The notes: generated by a model not told the origin, from the letters alone. A stretch of 64,000 nucleotides of DNA from an uncultured Flavobacterium sp. (GCF_951805225.1 NZ_OX638201.1:4154001-4218000), one strand, 5' to 3'; shown: positions 42,766 to 51,762, counted from the first letter of the stretch. Translations and numbers: made by a program.

Positions 42766-43590
42766 CTACTTATGAAAATAACAAAAATGCATTTCAGTAT
42801 TAACATTTATACCTTGATATTTTGCAGGAATCCATTTTACTTTTTTTATAAAATCTTCTGCCTTAGTTTTAAAATATCCTGCAAACTTCTCATTCTCTGA
42901 ATTTGCAAAAGAACAATCTGTTTCTATTTTTGATATTTTTCCGTCTTTAGTCAAAACAAAACTCACATCTGTACTTGAAAAATTCTTTTCCTTTTTATAT
43001 TGATATCCTTTTGGATAAACAAAATTTCTTGAGAAATCTTCTTCCGATTTCTTATAATAATCCCTATATTCTTTTGTATCAGGATAACTAGAAACTGTAT
43101 CACATTCAGCATATTGGAATATCTTGTCTGGATGATTTTTCACGTATTGCTTTTCTGCAACAACCCTTAAAGAATCTATAAATTTATTTCCATATTTTTT
43201 ATCAATTTCCTTATTCATTATCATTACGTAACAGTTCCTTTTAAATCCCTTAGGCATTGGAATACAATATGTAAAAACCGAATCAATTTGGATATTATAT
43301 TTGAAAAGAATTTGTTTCATTTCTTCATTGCTTTTAAACATTTCGGTCATTCCTATAAAACAATAATATACTAATTTCCCTTTTTTAATATCAGACAAAG
43401 CTCTCTTTTCCTCATTCATACAAAATGTATCAATTACTTTTACATTTTTTCCTTCATACTTAGATAATTCGTTAACGTTGTAGATAACAATTGTATCGTT
43501 ATTCTTTTCGCCCTTTTTTTCTTCTTGCTTTTTATTACAAGATATTAAGAGTGAACAAAAAATGATTAAAATTACTTTAAAGGATTTCAT
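42766..43590 (-). CDS. lipoprotein with a TonB-C-like end (274 aa)
   Basis: The start is placed at ATG 43590, giving a lipoprotein signal MKSFKVILIIFCSLLISC with Cys at residue 18; an ATG 11 codons upstream is also open. A charged linker follows. The C-terminal part (about 200-274) reads VSFVLTKDGKISKIETDCSF ... AEDFIKKVKWIPAKYQGINVNTEMHF, the pattern of TonB C-terminal-like domains that occur in many Bacteroidota proteins. The middle region is not recognised. It is isolated, flanked by the XRE gene and the repeat array. Confidence 0.82.
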   Translation of the reverse strand: MKSFKVILIIFCSLLISCNKKQEEKKGEKNNDTIVIYNVNELSKYEGKNVKVIDTFCMNEEKRALSDIKKGKLVYYCFIGMTEMFKSNEEMKQILFKYNIQIDSVFTYCIPMPKGFKRNCYVMIMNKEIDKKYGNKFIDSLRVVAEKQYVKNHPDKIFQYAECDTVSSYPDTKEYRDYYKKSEEDFSRNFVYPKGYQYKKEKNFSSTDVSFVLTKDGKISKIETDCSFANSENEKFAGYFKTKAEDFIKKVKWIPAKYQGINVNTEMHFCYFHK

Positions 43591-43740
43591 AAGTTTTTCT
43601 GATTTAATAAATAATAACTTCACTTTAAGACAATTATTATCTTAGCTAAAGTATCAAAAAAGTTCTTACGAAACCGAGTTCGCATGAGGGATTGAGTTTC
43701 TAAGGTCCTGAGATTCTAAGTTACTGAGATTTTCGCAATC

Positions 43741-44356
43741 TTGTGCAAAAAATGGATCTACGACAAACCTGACAGGTTTTTAAAACCTGTCAGGTTTACT
43801 TTGCGGAACTATTAATGGAGATTCTTCGTCTTTTTGAGTGACAATATTGTGCAAAAAACGAATCAGCGACAAACCTGACAGGTTTTAAAAACCTGTCAGG
43901 TTTACTTTGCGAAACTACGAACGGAGATTCTTCGTCTTTTTGAGTGACAATATTGTGCAAAAATGCATTCGACAAACCCGACAGGTTTTAAAAACCTGTC
44001 GGGTTTACTTTGCGGAAATGCTTACGGAGATTCTTCGTCTTTTTTTCAAATCTTTGTCGAGTTGCTTGTGGAGATTTCTCATTCTTCGAAATGACAAGAT
44101 TGTGCAAAAAATGGATCAGCAGCAAACCTGACAGGTTTTAAAAACCTGTCAGGTTTACTTTGCGGAACTATTAATGGAGATTCTTCGTCCTTTTGAGTGA
44201 CAAGATTGAGCAAAAAATGCATTCGACAAACCCGACAGGTTTTAAAAACCTGTCGGGTTTACTTTACGGAAATACTTACGGAGATTCTTCGTCTTTTTTT
44301 CAAATCTTTGTCGAGTTGCTTGTGGAGATTTCTCATTCTTCGAAATGACAAGATTA
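43741..44356. repeat. higher-order repeat array with ACCTGACAGGT hairpins
   Basis: Five 33-base hairpins start at 43765, 43871, 43974, 44124 and 44228. Those at 43765, 43871 and 44124 are of the CCTGACAGG type; those at 43974 and 44228 are of the CCCGACAGG type. Between them lie conserved words such as TTTGCGGAA, GGAGATTCTTCGTC and GACAATATTGTGCAAAAAA. Spacing is 106, 103, 150 and 104. The block from 43871 is repeated 253 bases later (43974 to 44228 is 254), so a two-hairpin unit was duplicated in tandem. It fills most of the gap between the lipoprotein gene and the aminopeptidase. Two open frames inside (43907-44131 plus, 44242-44466 minus) are artefacts of the repeat. Confidence 0.9.
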
Positions 44357-44517
44357 CGATGAAAAAATAATGAAATAAAAAGAATAAATCTGCTTAATCT
44401 GCCAAATCTGCGAGAGAAAAAATCTCCAACAAATAAGAAAACTTTAATAAAGCAACTGTACGCCACTTATTCAAAAATCACTAATTTTGAAATTCGAAGT
44501 TCAAAACTCACATTATT

Positions 44518-45810
44518 ATGAAATATCATCAAATAAACAGCGCTCTTTTTGTAAAAAATCGCAGAAAATTCACGGCAGAAATGAAACCTAATTCGGTTGC
44601 CGTTTTCAATTCAAATGACATTTACCCAGTTAGCGCAGATAGTACTTTGCCGTTTGCACAACACAGAGATATTTTTTATCTGAGCGGTGTTGATCAGGAA
44701 GAAAGTATTTTGCTTTTGTTTCCGGATGCGCCTTATGAAAACCAAAAAGAAATTCTTTTCCTGAAAGAAACTAACGATCATATCGCGGTTTGGGAAGGTG
44801 AAAAACTAAGTAAAGAACGTGCTTTTCAGGTTTCGGGAATTAGAACGGTTTATTGGTTGCAGGATTTTCATAAAGTTTTGAACGAAATGATGACGTATGC
44901 AGATACGATGTATATTAATACAAACGAACATTATCGTGCAACTGTTGAAACTGAAACTCGCGAAGCTCGTTTTGTAAAATGGTGGAAAGAGCGTTATCCA
45001 GCGCATAATGTGGCAAAAAGTAATCCGATTTTGCAACGCATTCGTTCTGTAAAAGAAAGCGAAGAAATCGATTTGATTCAGCAAGCTTGTGATATTACGG
45101 AGAAAGGTTTCCGCAGATTATTATCGTTCGTGAAACCAAATGTTACTGAATATGAAATCGAAGCCGAATTGATTCACGAATTCATCCGTAACCGTTCTAA
45201 AGGTTTTGCTTATACACCAATTATTGCTTCGGGAAATAATGCGAATGTTTTGCATTACATCGAAAACAATCAGCAATGTAAAGCCGGAGATTTAATTTTG
45301 TTAGACGTTGCGGCAGAATATGCTAATTATTCAAGCGATATGACGAGAACAATTCCGGTTTCGGGAAGATTTTCTGAGCGTCAAAAAGCAGTTTATAATG
45401 CTGTTTTGAGAGTTAAAAATGAAGCTACAAAAATGTTGGCTCCGGGAACTCTTTGGAAACAATATCATATTGAAGTTGGTAAAATCATGACTTCGGAATT
45501 ACTTGGTTTAGGATTAATCGATAAAGCCGATGTTCAGAACGAAAATCCGGAATGGCCAGCTTACAAAAAATATTTCATGCACGGAACTTCTCACCACATG
45601 GGACTTGACACGCACGATTATGGTTTACTTCACGAACCTATGAAAGCGAATATGGTTTTTACGGTTGAACCTGGAATTTATATTCCGGAGGAGAAATTCG
45701 GAATCCGTTTAGAAGATAATGTTGTGGTTCAGGAAAAAGGAGAACCTTTTAACTTGATGCGCAATATTCCGATTGAAGTTGATGAAATCGAAAGCTTAAT
45801 GAACTCATAA
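44518..45810 (+). CDS. Xaa-Pro aminopeptidase (aminopeptidase P, M24B)
   Basis: 430 residues: an N-terminal creatinase-like domain (about 1-170) and the pita-bread catalytic domain. The five metal ligands are visible: Asp in ILLDVAAEYANY, Asp in SSDMTRTIP, His in MHGTSHHMGLDTHD, Glu in TVEPGIYIP and Glu in GIRLEDNVVV. It removes the N-terminal residue before proline and is probably cytosolic, since no signal peptide is seen. It is followed after 7 bases by an exported alpha/beta hydrolase of the prolyl-aminopeptidase type. Confidence 0.96.
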   Translation: MKYHQINSALFVKNRRKFTAEMKPNSVAVFNSNDIYPVSADSTLPFAQHRDIFYLSGVDQEESILLLFPDAPYENQKEILFLKETNDHIAVWEGEKLSKERAFQVSGIRTVYWLQDFHKVLNEMMTYADTMYINTNEHYRATVETETREARFVKWWKERYPAHNVAKSNPILQRIRSVKESEEIDLIQQACDITEKGFRRLLSFVKPNVTEYEIEAELIHEFIRNRSKGFAYTPIIASGNNANVLHYIENNQQCKAGDLILLDVAAEYANYSSDMTRTIPVSGRFSERQKAVYNAVLRVKNEATKMLAPGTLWKQYHIEVGKIMTSELLGLGLIDKADVQNENPEWPAYKKYFMHGTSHHMGLDTHDYGLLHEPMKANMVFTVEPGIYIPEEKFGIRLEDNVVVQEKGEPFNLMRNIPIEVDEIESLMNS

Positions 45811-45817
45811 TTTCATA

Positions 45818-46717
45818 ATGAAAAAGATTTTTCTATTGGTTTTCCTAATGGTTTTAGGAAACACTTTTGCTCAAACCGAAGGTTATTCGACAAACAATGA
45901 TTCGAGTAAAACGTATTATAAAGTATTCGGAAAAGGCGAACCGCTTTTGATTATTAACGGTGGTCCGGGAATGAATAGTAATGGTTTTGAAAGCATGGCT
46001 AAAACATTGGCCGAAACGCAGGAAACTATTATTTATGATCAACGCGGAACCGGAAATTCAAAGTTGGCTGAATTGGATTCCAAAACTATTTCGATGAAAA
46101 TAATGGCGGATGATATTGAGTCTTTAAGAAAACATCTGAAAATTAAAAAATGGAATATTCTGGGTCATTCTTTTGGCGGAATGTTGGCTTCGTATTACGC
46201 TACAATATATCCAAACAGCATTAATAAATTGATTTTGTCATCGTCTGGCGGAGTTGATTTGACTTTGTTGAAAACAGAAAATCTTATCGAAAGAAATTTA
46301 ACTAAAGTCGAAAAAGATTCTTTGGATTATTGGAATGCTAAAATTGCAAAAGGCGATACTTCGCATGAAGCACGTTTAGGTCGCGGAAGAGCTTTGGCGC
46401 CAGCCTATGTTTACGACCAAAAATATGTTCCTATTATTGCCGAAAGATTAACTCAGGGAAATTCTAAAATAAACGGATTGCTTTGGGACGATATGCAAAA
46501 GATCAAATTTGATTGTAAAGCAAAACTGAAAACATTCAAAAATCCTGTTCTGATTATTCAGGGAAAACAAGATGTAATCAGCAATCAAATTGGAGAATTG
46601 GCTAATAAAACTTTTCCAAATTCAAAACTGATCTTGCTTGAAAACTGCAGGCATTATGGATGGCTTGATGCAAAAGAAAAATATTTTACGGATGTTAATT
46701 CCTTTTTAAAATCATAA
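45818..46717 (+). CDS. exported alpha/beta hydrolase, prolyl-aminopeptidase-like (S33)
   Basis: 299 residues with a signal peptide MKKIFLLVFLMVLGNTFAQ. The oxyanion block LLIINGGPGMNSNGFESMA (GGPG motif of S33 peptidases), the nucleophile elbow GHSFGGMLASYYA (Ser about residue 117), Asp in IIQGKQDVIS and His in ENCRHYGWLD form the triad. The GGPG motif is typical of proline iminopeptidases. With the adjacent Xaa-Pro aminopeptidase it could finish proline-containing peptides, though one is exported and the other is not. Confidence 0.88.
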   Translation: MKKIFLLVFLMVLGNTFAQTEGYSTNNDSSKTYYKVFGKGEPLLIINGGPGMNSNGFESMAKTLAETQETIIYDQRGTGNSKLAELDSKTISMKIMADDIESLRKHLKIKKWNILGHSFGGMLASYYATIYPNSINKLILSSSGGVDLTLLKTENLIERNLTKVEKDSLDYWNAKIAKGDTSHEARLGRGRALAPAYVYDQKYVPIIAERLTQGNSKINGLLWDDMQKIKFDCKAKLKTFKNPVLIIQGKQDVISNQIGELANKTFPNSKLILLENCRHYGWLDAKEKYFTDVNSFLKS

Positions 46718-46718
46718 T

Positions 46719-46763
46719 AAAAAACAAAGCCCTTAAATAATATTAAGGGCTTTGTTTTTTTAT
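46719..46763. terminator. bidirectional terminator, S33 hydrolase / ferritin
   Basis: Long stem AAAACAAAGCCCTTAA/TTAAGGGCTTTGTTTT (46721-46736 and 46743-46758) with A and T runs outside. It serves both convergent genes. Confidence 0.9.
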
Positions 46764-46775
46764 ATAAATCGATAT

Positions 46776-47294
46776 TTATCCGATTTTTGAAATCTGAACA
46801 TCCAATTGGAATTTGCCGTCAGCTTCGTTTCCGTTGATCAATTCAAAAAGCTCTAAAGCTCTTCTTGCATTTTTCTCCTCTTCTCTTTGCTCAGCCACAT
46901 ACCACATCATAAAATCTTCTGTAGCATAATCATTCTCAGCTCTACATTTTGCGATTACTTTATTGATTGCCTGAGTAACTGCAATTTCGTTTTGCAAAGC
47001 AATTTCAAATACTTCTCTAAAAGAAGCAAATTCTTGCTGCACTTCCGGAACAGATGGCGTAACTGCAATCCCTCCCATATCTGTAATATATTTGAAAACT
47101 TTTAGAAAATGCTCTCTTTCTTCTTCGGCTTGCTTGTACATATAAGATGCTGTATTTGCATACCCATTTCTATCTAACCATGCAGCCATAGCTAAATATT
47201 TATTAGAAGCGTCGCTTTCTAATTTTGCCTGTAAGTTCAATATATTTTCGATTCCTTCAACTAATGAAGTACTTGTTCTTAGTAAATCTTTCAT
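46776..47294 (-). CDS. ferritin
   Basis: 172 residues forming the four-helix ferritin fold. Ferroxidase-site residues are visible in KLESDASNKYLAMAAWL, YKQAEEEREHFLKVFKYI and ENDYATEDFMMWYVAEQREEEK. It stores iron as a 24-mer shell in the cytosol; it lacks the haem-ligand pattern of bacterioferritin as far as can be seen. It is a single-gene unit. Confidence 0.95.
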   Translation of the reverse strand: MKDLLRTSTSLVEGIENILNLQAKLESDASNKYLAMAAWLDRNGYANTASYMYKQAEEEREHFLKVFKYITDMGGIAVTPSVPEVQQEFASFREVFEIALQNEIAVTQAINKVIAKCRAENDYATEDFMMWYVAEQREEEKNARRALELFELINGNEADGKFQLDVQISKIG

Positions 47295-47382
47295 AATCTT
47301 TGTTTTTATCTATGTAAAATTACAAAAATTAAAGAAAGAAGCCCTAAACGTCTGAAAATTTGGATTTAATCTAAGTAAGAAT

Positions 47383-47739
47383 CTAAATAAGCTCTATATT
47401 GACAGTATTACAAAGTAAAGAATGTAAAGTAAGGGTGAATTTTGTTCCGTTTAATAGATCTCTTAACTGCACTATTTCGCAGATAGTAAGGTTTCTGGAA
47501 AAATTTCTTTTGGTAGTTTCAATCAACTGTGCATCTGACTGATCAGATAAGTCATAAAGCATGTTAAGAATGTCAACGCTATTAACCTTTCTTTGAAAAA
47601 TCAAAAAATCATGAATTTTATAACTTGACACCGTATCAACAAAATTGATAATTATACTATTGGTCAAATCACATTGATAACTGTATCCTTTTTCGGTTTC
47701 AAATAATACTTTGGTGGTCAAATCACTAATTAATGCCAT
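47383..47739 (-). CDS. hypothetical protein (118 aa)
   Basis: No family is recognised. The sequence is soluble with mixed helix and strand, with SYQCDLTNSIIINFVDTVSSYKIHDFL near residues 20-46 and paired cysteines (one about residue 23, one about 90, one about 112). There is no signal peptide. A CAAAAATA element on the plus strand (47762-47769), which reads TATTTTTG on the minus strand, lies just upstream and fits a -7 box, though with an irregular -33. Confidence 0.65.
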   Translation of the reverse strand: MALISDLTTKVLFETEKGYSYQCDLTNSIIINFVDTVSSYKIHDFLIFQRKVNSVDILNMLYDLSDQSDAQLIETTKRNFSRNLTICEIVQLRDLLNGTKFTLTLHSLLCNTVNIELI

Positions 47740-47916
47740 TCTGATAAAATATATAACGATGCAAAAATATAGAATTTAAAGCAATAAAAAACATAATTAA
47801 GACTAATTTAAAATAACAAAATCTTTTAATGTTCTTAAAAACAGTTCAAGTACACTAAAAGCTGTAACATTCTTCAGCATTATTAGTCTAATTTTAAAAC
47901 AAAAAACTTAGAAATT

Positions 47917-48720
47917 ATGCAGGCACACGAAATAGATTATCAGATTTTTGGAGAAGAAATGCAGTATGTTGAAATAGAACTGGACCCACAGGAAATTGTA
48001 ATTGCCGAAGCTGGCAGTTTTATGATGATGGAAAACAATATCCAAATGGAAACCATATTTGGAGACGGTTCTCAGCAACAGGAATCAGGTTTGTTTGGCA
48101 AACTTTTAAATGCAGGTAAAAGAGTTCTTACCGGCGAAAGCTTGTTTATGACAGCATTTTTAAACCAAGGCAACAGCAAAAGTAAAGTTTCATTTGCATC
48201 GCCATATCCTGGAAAAATCCTTCCGATTGATTTAAGAGAATTTCAAGGTAAATTTATCTGCCAAAAAAGCTCCTTCTTATGTGCTGCCAAAGGCGTTTCT
48301 GTCGGAGTAGAATTTTCGCAGAAATTAGGACGCGGTTTATTTGGCGGAGAAGGTTTTATCATGCAGAAACTCGAAGGAGACGGAATGGCATTTGTACATT
48401 CTGGCGGAACAATGGCAAAAAAAGTATTAGGTCATGGCGAAGTCCTTAAAGTAGATACGGGATGTATTATTGGTTTTACCAAAGATGTAGATTATGATAT
48501 TGAATTTATTGGCGGAATCAAGAATTCTATTTTTGGCGGCGAAGGATTATTTTATGCCTCTTTAAAAGGTCCGGGAACGGTTTACATACAATCGTTGCCA
48601 TTCTCCAGACTGGCTGACCGCATTATTGCATCGGCACCAAGATCTGGCGGAAACAGCCGGGACGAAGGCAGTCTTCTTGGCGGATTAGGAAATCTTTTGG
48701 ATGGCGATAACCGATTTTAA
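47917..48720 (+). CDS. AIM24 / TIGR00266 family protein
   Basis: 267 residues of repeated short beta strands. The opening EIDYQIFGEEMQYVEIELDPQEIVIAEAGSFMMM and the repeated glycine-rich blocks (VFHSGG-like FVHSGGTMAKKVLGHGE, GRGLFGGEGFIMQKLEGDG, GGIKNSIFGGEGLFYASLKGPG) are typical of the AIM24 family of beta-rich proteins. Its role in bacteria is not established. It is a single gene with a terminator. Confidence 0.92.
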   Translation: MQAHEIDYQIFGEEMQYVEIELDPQEIVIAEAGSFMMMENNIQMETIFGDGSQQQESGLFGKLLNAGKRVLTGESLFMTAFLNQGNSKSKVSFASPYPGKILPIDLREFQGKFICQKSSFLCAAKGVSVGVEFSQKLGRGLFGGEGFIMQKLEGDGMAFVHSGGTMAKKVLGHGEVLKVDTGCIIGFTKDVDYDIEFIGGIKNSIFGGEGLFYASLKGPGTVYIQSLPFSRLADRIIASAPRSGGNSRDEGSLLGGLGNLLDGDNRF

Positions 48721-48728
48721 TTTTTATA

Positions 48729-48761
48729 GAACGGCTTTCAGAAATGGAAGCCGTTTTTCTT
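48729..48761 (+). terminator. terminator after the AIM24-family gene
   Basis: Stem AACGGCTT/AAGCCGTT with TTTTTCTTT after it. Confidence 0.8.
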
Positions 48762-48853
48762 TATAAACCGTTAAAGTAATCCTTAAAACTGCCTGAGATT
48801 TCTTATATAGTTTAAGCTTTCTTATCTTCGCATTTCATAATTAAAATACCATT

Positions 48854-49630
48854 TTGAAAAACATTCTATACAAAAACACAAAAATATCTTATACTGATTC
48901 AGGTTCCGGAACCGCAATTGTATTGCTTCATGGCTTTCTGGAGAACAAAAAAATGTGGCAGGAATATGTTACTTTATTCTCAGAAAAGCATCGCGTAATT
49001 ACAATTGATTTATTAGGTCATGGCGAATCTGATTGTTTGGGATATGTTCATGCAATGGAAGATAATGCAAATGCTGTTCAGGAAGTTTTAAAACATTTAA
49101 AAATCGAAAAAGCGACTATTCTTGGACATTCTATGGGCGGATATGTTGGCTTGGCTTTCGCCGAATTATTCCCAAATAACATTCAGAAACTAGTTTTATT
49201 GAATTCAACTTCCAGAGAAGATACTCACGAAAAGAAACTAAACAGAACTCGCGCTATTAAAGCCGTTAAACAAAATGCTATAAACTTTGTAAGCCTTGCA
49301 ATTGGGAATTTGTTTAGTAAAAACAACAGAACAAGATTGGCTGATGAAATCGAAAAGGTAAAAATTCAGGCGCTAAAAACTCCGCTACAAGGAATTGTTG
49401 CTTCGCTTGAAGGAATGAAAATCAGAAAAGACAGAGAAGCTCTTTTACAAAAAAATCTATTTCCGGTTTTGTTGATCTTAGGAAAAAAAGATCCTGTTTT
49501 AAACTACGACGAAAGCATTTCTCAAATAGAAGACACAACCGCTGAACTTGTTTCGTTTGAAGATGGACATATGAGTCACATTGAAAACAAGGAAGAATTG
49601 AAAGTTATCTTATTAGACTTTTTTCAATAG
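48854..49630 (+). CDS. alpha/beta hydrolase (258 aa)
   Basis: The start codon is TTG at 48854, since no ATG precedes the conserved beginning ISYTDSGSGTAIVLLHGFLENKKMW. The nucleophile elbow GHSMGGYVGLAF (Ser about residue 94), Asp in LILGKKDPVLNYDES and His in FEDGHMSHIENKEE complete the triad. No signal peptide, so it is cytosolic. The substrate is unknown; it resembles the generic carboxylic-ester and peptide hydrolases of the family. Confidence 0.9.
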   Translation: MKNILYKNTKISYTDSGSGTAIVLLHGFLENKKMWQEYVTLFSEKHRVITIDLLGHGESDCLGYVHAMEDNANAVQEVLKHLKIEKATILGHSMGGYVGLAFAELFPNNIQKLVLLNSTSREDTHEKKLNRTRAIKAVKQNAINFVSLAIGNLFSKNNRTRLADEIEKVKIQALKTPLQGIVASLEGMKIRKDREALLQKNLFPVLLILGKKDPVLNYDESISQIEDTTAELVSFEDGHMSHIENKEELKVILLDFFQ

Positions 49631-49642
49631 ATCAAATAAGAC

Positions 49643-49682
49643 AAAAAGGCCATTTCAAAATACTATTGAAACGGCCTTTTCT
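49643..49682. terminator. terminator after the alpha/beta hydrolase
   Basis: Stem AAAAGGCC/GGCCTTTT extended by TTTCAA/TTGAAA with a small bulge. It probably serves both this gene and the convergent roadblock pair. Confidence 0.85.
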
Positions 49683-49698
49683 CATTTTGGGGGCAAAA

Positions 49699-50073
49699 TT
49701 AAAGCTTTGAAATAATGTCTTTTTTAAATTTAGCCAACGTTGCTCTTGTTAAACCAAGATTCGCTTTTGTTGAATCAACCGCTAAATAAATAAAATATTT
49801 ACCGTCTTCAGAAACATCGATAATATGTATTTGATCTGATAGAGTAATTAAGATATCATTGATTTTTTGATCTAATCCCAACGCTTTAATAGCGCTTAAT
49901 TTTGCTTTTACAACTTCCAGATTATAAGCAGACGCTAGTTCCGGATCAAAATTTGGATTTAAAGAAAGTGAACAATAAGACATTCCTGTTTCAACTTCAG
50001 TTACTGAAACTGCAATGAATCCGTTAATGTTTTCTTTTAAGTCATTTTGAAAATTCTGTAAAAAATCTGACAT
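49699..50073 (-). CDS. partner protein of roadblock pair 1 (124 aa)
   Basis: 124 residues; the paralogue at 62295-62675 shares long blocks (ENINGFIAVSVTE, FDPELASAYNLEVVKAKLSA, DILITLSDQIHIID, DSTKANLGLTRA). The fold reads as alternating strands and helices like roadblock/LC7 domains, but I cannot place it in a named family. It follows the roadblock gene by 19 bases and always comes second, so the two products probably act together. Confidence 0.8.
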   Translation of the reverse strand: MSDFLQNFQNDLKENINGFIAVSVTEVETGMSYCSLSLNPNFDPELASAYNLEVVKAKLSAIKALGLDQKINDILITLSDQIHIIDVSEDGKYFIYLAVDSTKANLGLTRATLAKFKKDIISKL

Positions 50074-50092
50074 GTTTAAATTATGGTTTAAA

Positions 50093-50413
50093 TTAATTAT
50101 TGAAAACAGTATCCATCTTGCGAAGCAAAAGGCCCATTTTACTTATATCTTTAGAAAGCAAGGCTATACAATTATCCTCTTCGTCTTTATTAGCAACCAC
50201 AATACCTTCACGGTTCTTAATCATAACTTGTTTAAGATCGCCATTATTAACATCTTCAGACATTTCTAAACACATTTTTAAGATCATTCCAATCATTGCA
50301 GCAACATTTCCGTCATACTCCAAATTAACCGATTCAAGCAAAACTCCATCTATATTAAAACTCAATCCAGACTCGGCTCCGGTCTCTTCTACAAGTGTAT
50401 TTAGATCCACCAT
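50093..50413 (-). CDS. roadblock/LC7-like protein of pair 1 (106 aa)
   Basis: 106 residues. The pattern FNIDGVLLESVNLEYDGNVAAMIGMILKM, KQVMIKNREGIVVAN and NCIALLSKDISKMGLLLRKM is that of roadblock/LC7 (MglB-like) domains, which dimerise and regulate small Ras-like GTPases in bacteria. On the minus strand a TATCTTTG element (50449-50442) lies 29 bases before the ATG. It is the first gene of a two-gene unit; the paralogous unit is at 61.9-62.7 kb. Confidence 0.85.
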   Translation of the reverse strand: MVDLNTLVEETGAESGLSFNIDGVLLESVNLEYDGNVAAMIGMILKMCLEMSEDVNNGDLKQVMIKNREGIVVANKDEEDNCIALLSKDISKMGLLLRKMDTVFNN

Positions 50414-50654
50414 ATTGTTATTTTATTTTTTAAGGAATGACCAAAGATATTTTTAAATAATATAATTGTCCGATAAACACTTGTTAAAAAAAAAGCACAC
50501 GTAACCATTTGAACCACTTTTGTTTATCACATAATGTTTCTTTATTTTTAAAACAAAAAACACAATAAATCCCAAGAAAAAAAGAATATTTATCTAAAAA
50601 CGGAAGAATCTGATTGAGATAATTGAATTTTTATTGGAGCAATTATCTTAACCC

Positions 50655-50683
50655 TTGTTTAGCGTAAGTTTTTCATAGATTTG
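50655..50683 (+). promoter_or_regulatory. consensus promoter of the 47-residue gene
   Basis: TTG at 50655-50657, 18 bases, then TAGATTTG at 50676-50683. This is a full match to the flavobacterial promoter, 17 bases before the ATG at 50701. Confidence 0.75.
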
Positions 50684-50700
50684 CAAAAAAATATAATCTA

Positions 50701-50844
50701 ATGAAAACTGTTGACGAATTACGCTTTGACTTAAATGTAAAACTGATGAAGTTTAGAAGATTTCGTTTTGAAAACGGAAGCATAAACACATCGAATACAC
50801 CAGAAAACCAAAAGAAAGGTTTCTTCAAAAAAATGTTTAGCTAA
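50701..50844 (+). CDS. small basic protein (47 aa)
   Basis: ATG 50701 to TAA 50844. The sequence begins MKTVDELRFDLNVKLMKFRR and ends with a basic GFFKKMFS. It has no membrane segment and no cysteine. The consensus promoter directly upstream is the main evidence that it is a gene. It lies in the gap between the roadblock unit and the ABC-transporter ATPase gene, its stop 8 bases before the convergent gene's end. Function is unknown. Confidence 0.65.
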   Translation: MKTVDELRFDLNVKLMKFRRFRFENGSINTSNTPENQKKGFFKKMFS

Positions 50845-50851
50845 GAACTTT

Positions 50852-51526
50852 TTATAAAAAAGCAGAAGTTGTCAAATAACCTTTATCTACAAGCTCACTT
50901 TTTTCTTTTAAAACATGCGTCTTACCTTCTTTAACCAAAATTAGCTGAGTCGCAATTTGAATGGTACTTTGATAATTATGATCTGTTATTATAATTCCTT
51001 TTCTAAGTGAATTTTCTTTGATCATTTCATTTACAACTTCAATCATTAAAGGAGATAATCCGTTGTATGGTTCGTCAAGTAAAATGAATTTTGCAGGATT
51101 AAAAAGTACTATTTTAATTTCAAGATATCGGAGTTCTCCACCTGATAAATGCCGAATTTTCTTTTCTAAAAGAGATTGAATAAATTCATCTTCGTAAAAA
51201 CTATCTCTATTTTGTTTATCGATTGATAACAAAATTGCCTTCTTTACAGACAAATGATTCGGTATATATTGCTCCTGATGCAAATAACTAATTTCGTTAG
51301 ACAAATTCCCCGAATTATTTTTTGAAACGCCATCGATTCTTATACACTTTCCGGGAGCTGAAATAAGGCCAAAAATAATCTTCAGCAAAGTAGATTTCCC
51401 CGAACCATTTCGACCAAACAAACCAATAATATCTGAAGTTTCGCATTTTAGATAAACATCAGAAAGCACTACTTTTTCATTAAATCTTTTTTGGATTCCA
51501 TCAACTTCTAGAATATGTTTTTTCAA
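50852..51526 (-). CDS. ABC transporter ATP-binding protein
   Basis: 224 residues with all ABC motifs: Walker A GLFGRNGSGKSTLLKI, signature HLSGGELRYLEIK, Walker B FILLDEPYNGLSP and the H-loop His in GIIITDHNYQ. The start is TTG at 51526, overlapping the TGA of the upstream membrane gene as TTGA, which indicates translational coupling. It would energise a transporter or an extrusion or maturation complex; the partner is the 79-residue membrane protein, too small to be a full permease. Confidence 0.92.
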   Translation of the reverse strand: MKKHILEVDGIQKRFNEKVVLSDVYLKCETSDIIGLFGRNGSGKSTLLKIIFGLISAPGKCIRIDGVSKNNSGNLSNEISYLHQEQYIPNHLSVKKAILLSIDKQNRDSFYEDEFIQSLLEKKIRHLSGGELRYLEIKIVLFNPAKFILLDEPYNGLSPLMIEVVNEMIKENSLRKGIIITDHNYQSTIQIATQLILVKEGKTHVLKEKSELVDKGYLTTSAFL

Positions 51527-51762
51527 AATAATTTCTTTATTAAAAATACAAGAAGAGCCAACAAAACCGCTGTACAGAAAGTAAAAAAGTAAGTTATTAC
51601 CAAAAGAGAAATCTTCGCAATACCATTATTTGTGTAAAACAAATAGTCCGTTTTTCGATACAATTCCTTAAAACCAATACTCATCAAAAAACCAAAACTC
51701 AAAAAATAAATATAGAAATAATCAAAACCACCGAGCAAAACGGCCACAGCGCAAACAACCAA
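51523..51762 (-). CDS. small membrane protein coupled to the ABC ATPase (79 aa)
   Basis: Two or three hydrophobic segments (VVCAVAVLLGGFDYFYIYFLSFGFLMSIGF and SLLVITYFFTFCTAVLLALLVFLI) in 79 residues. No ATG is available in the frame; TTG at 51762 is the most likely start, although the open frame runs back to 51834 and a start nearer the addB end is possible. The overlap with the ATPase start supports a real gene. The function is unknown. Confidence 0.65.
   Translation of the reverse strand: MVVCAVAVLLGGFDYFYIYFLSFGFLMSIGFKELYRKTDYLFYTNNGIAKISLLVITYFFTFCTAVLLALLVFLIKKLF

Noticed and set aside
43765..44260. CRISPR array
   Set aside because: Spacing is uneven (103-150 bases), spacers are repeats of each other, and no cas gene is near.
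43907..44466. Open frames inside the 43.7-44.4 kb array
   Set aside because: They follow the repeat units and are not independent coding sequences.
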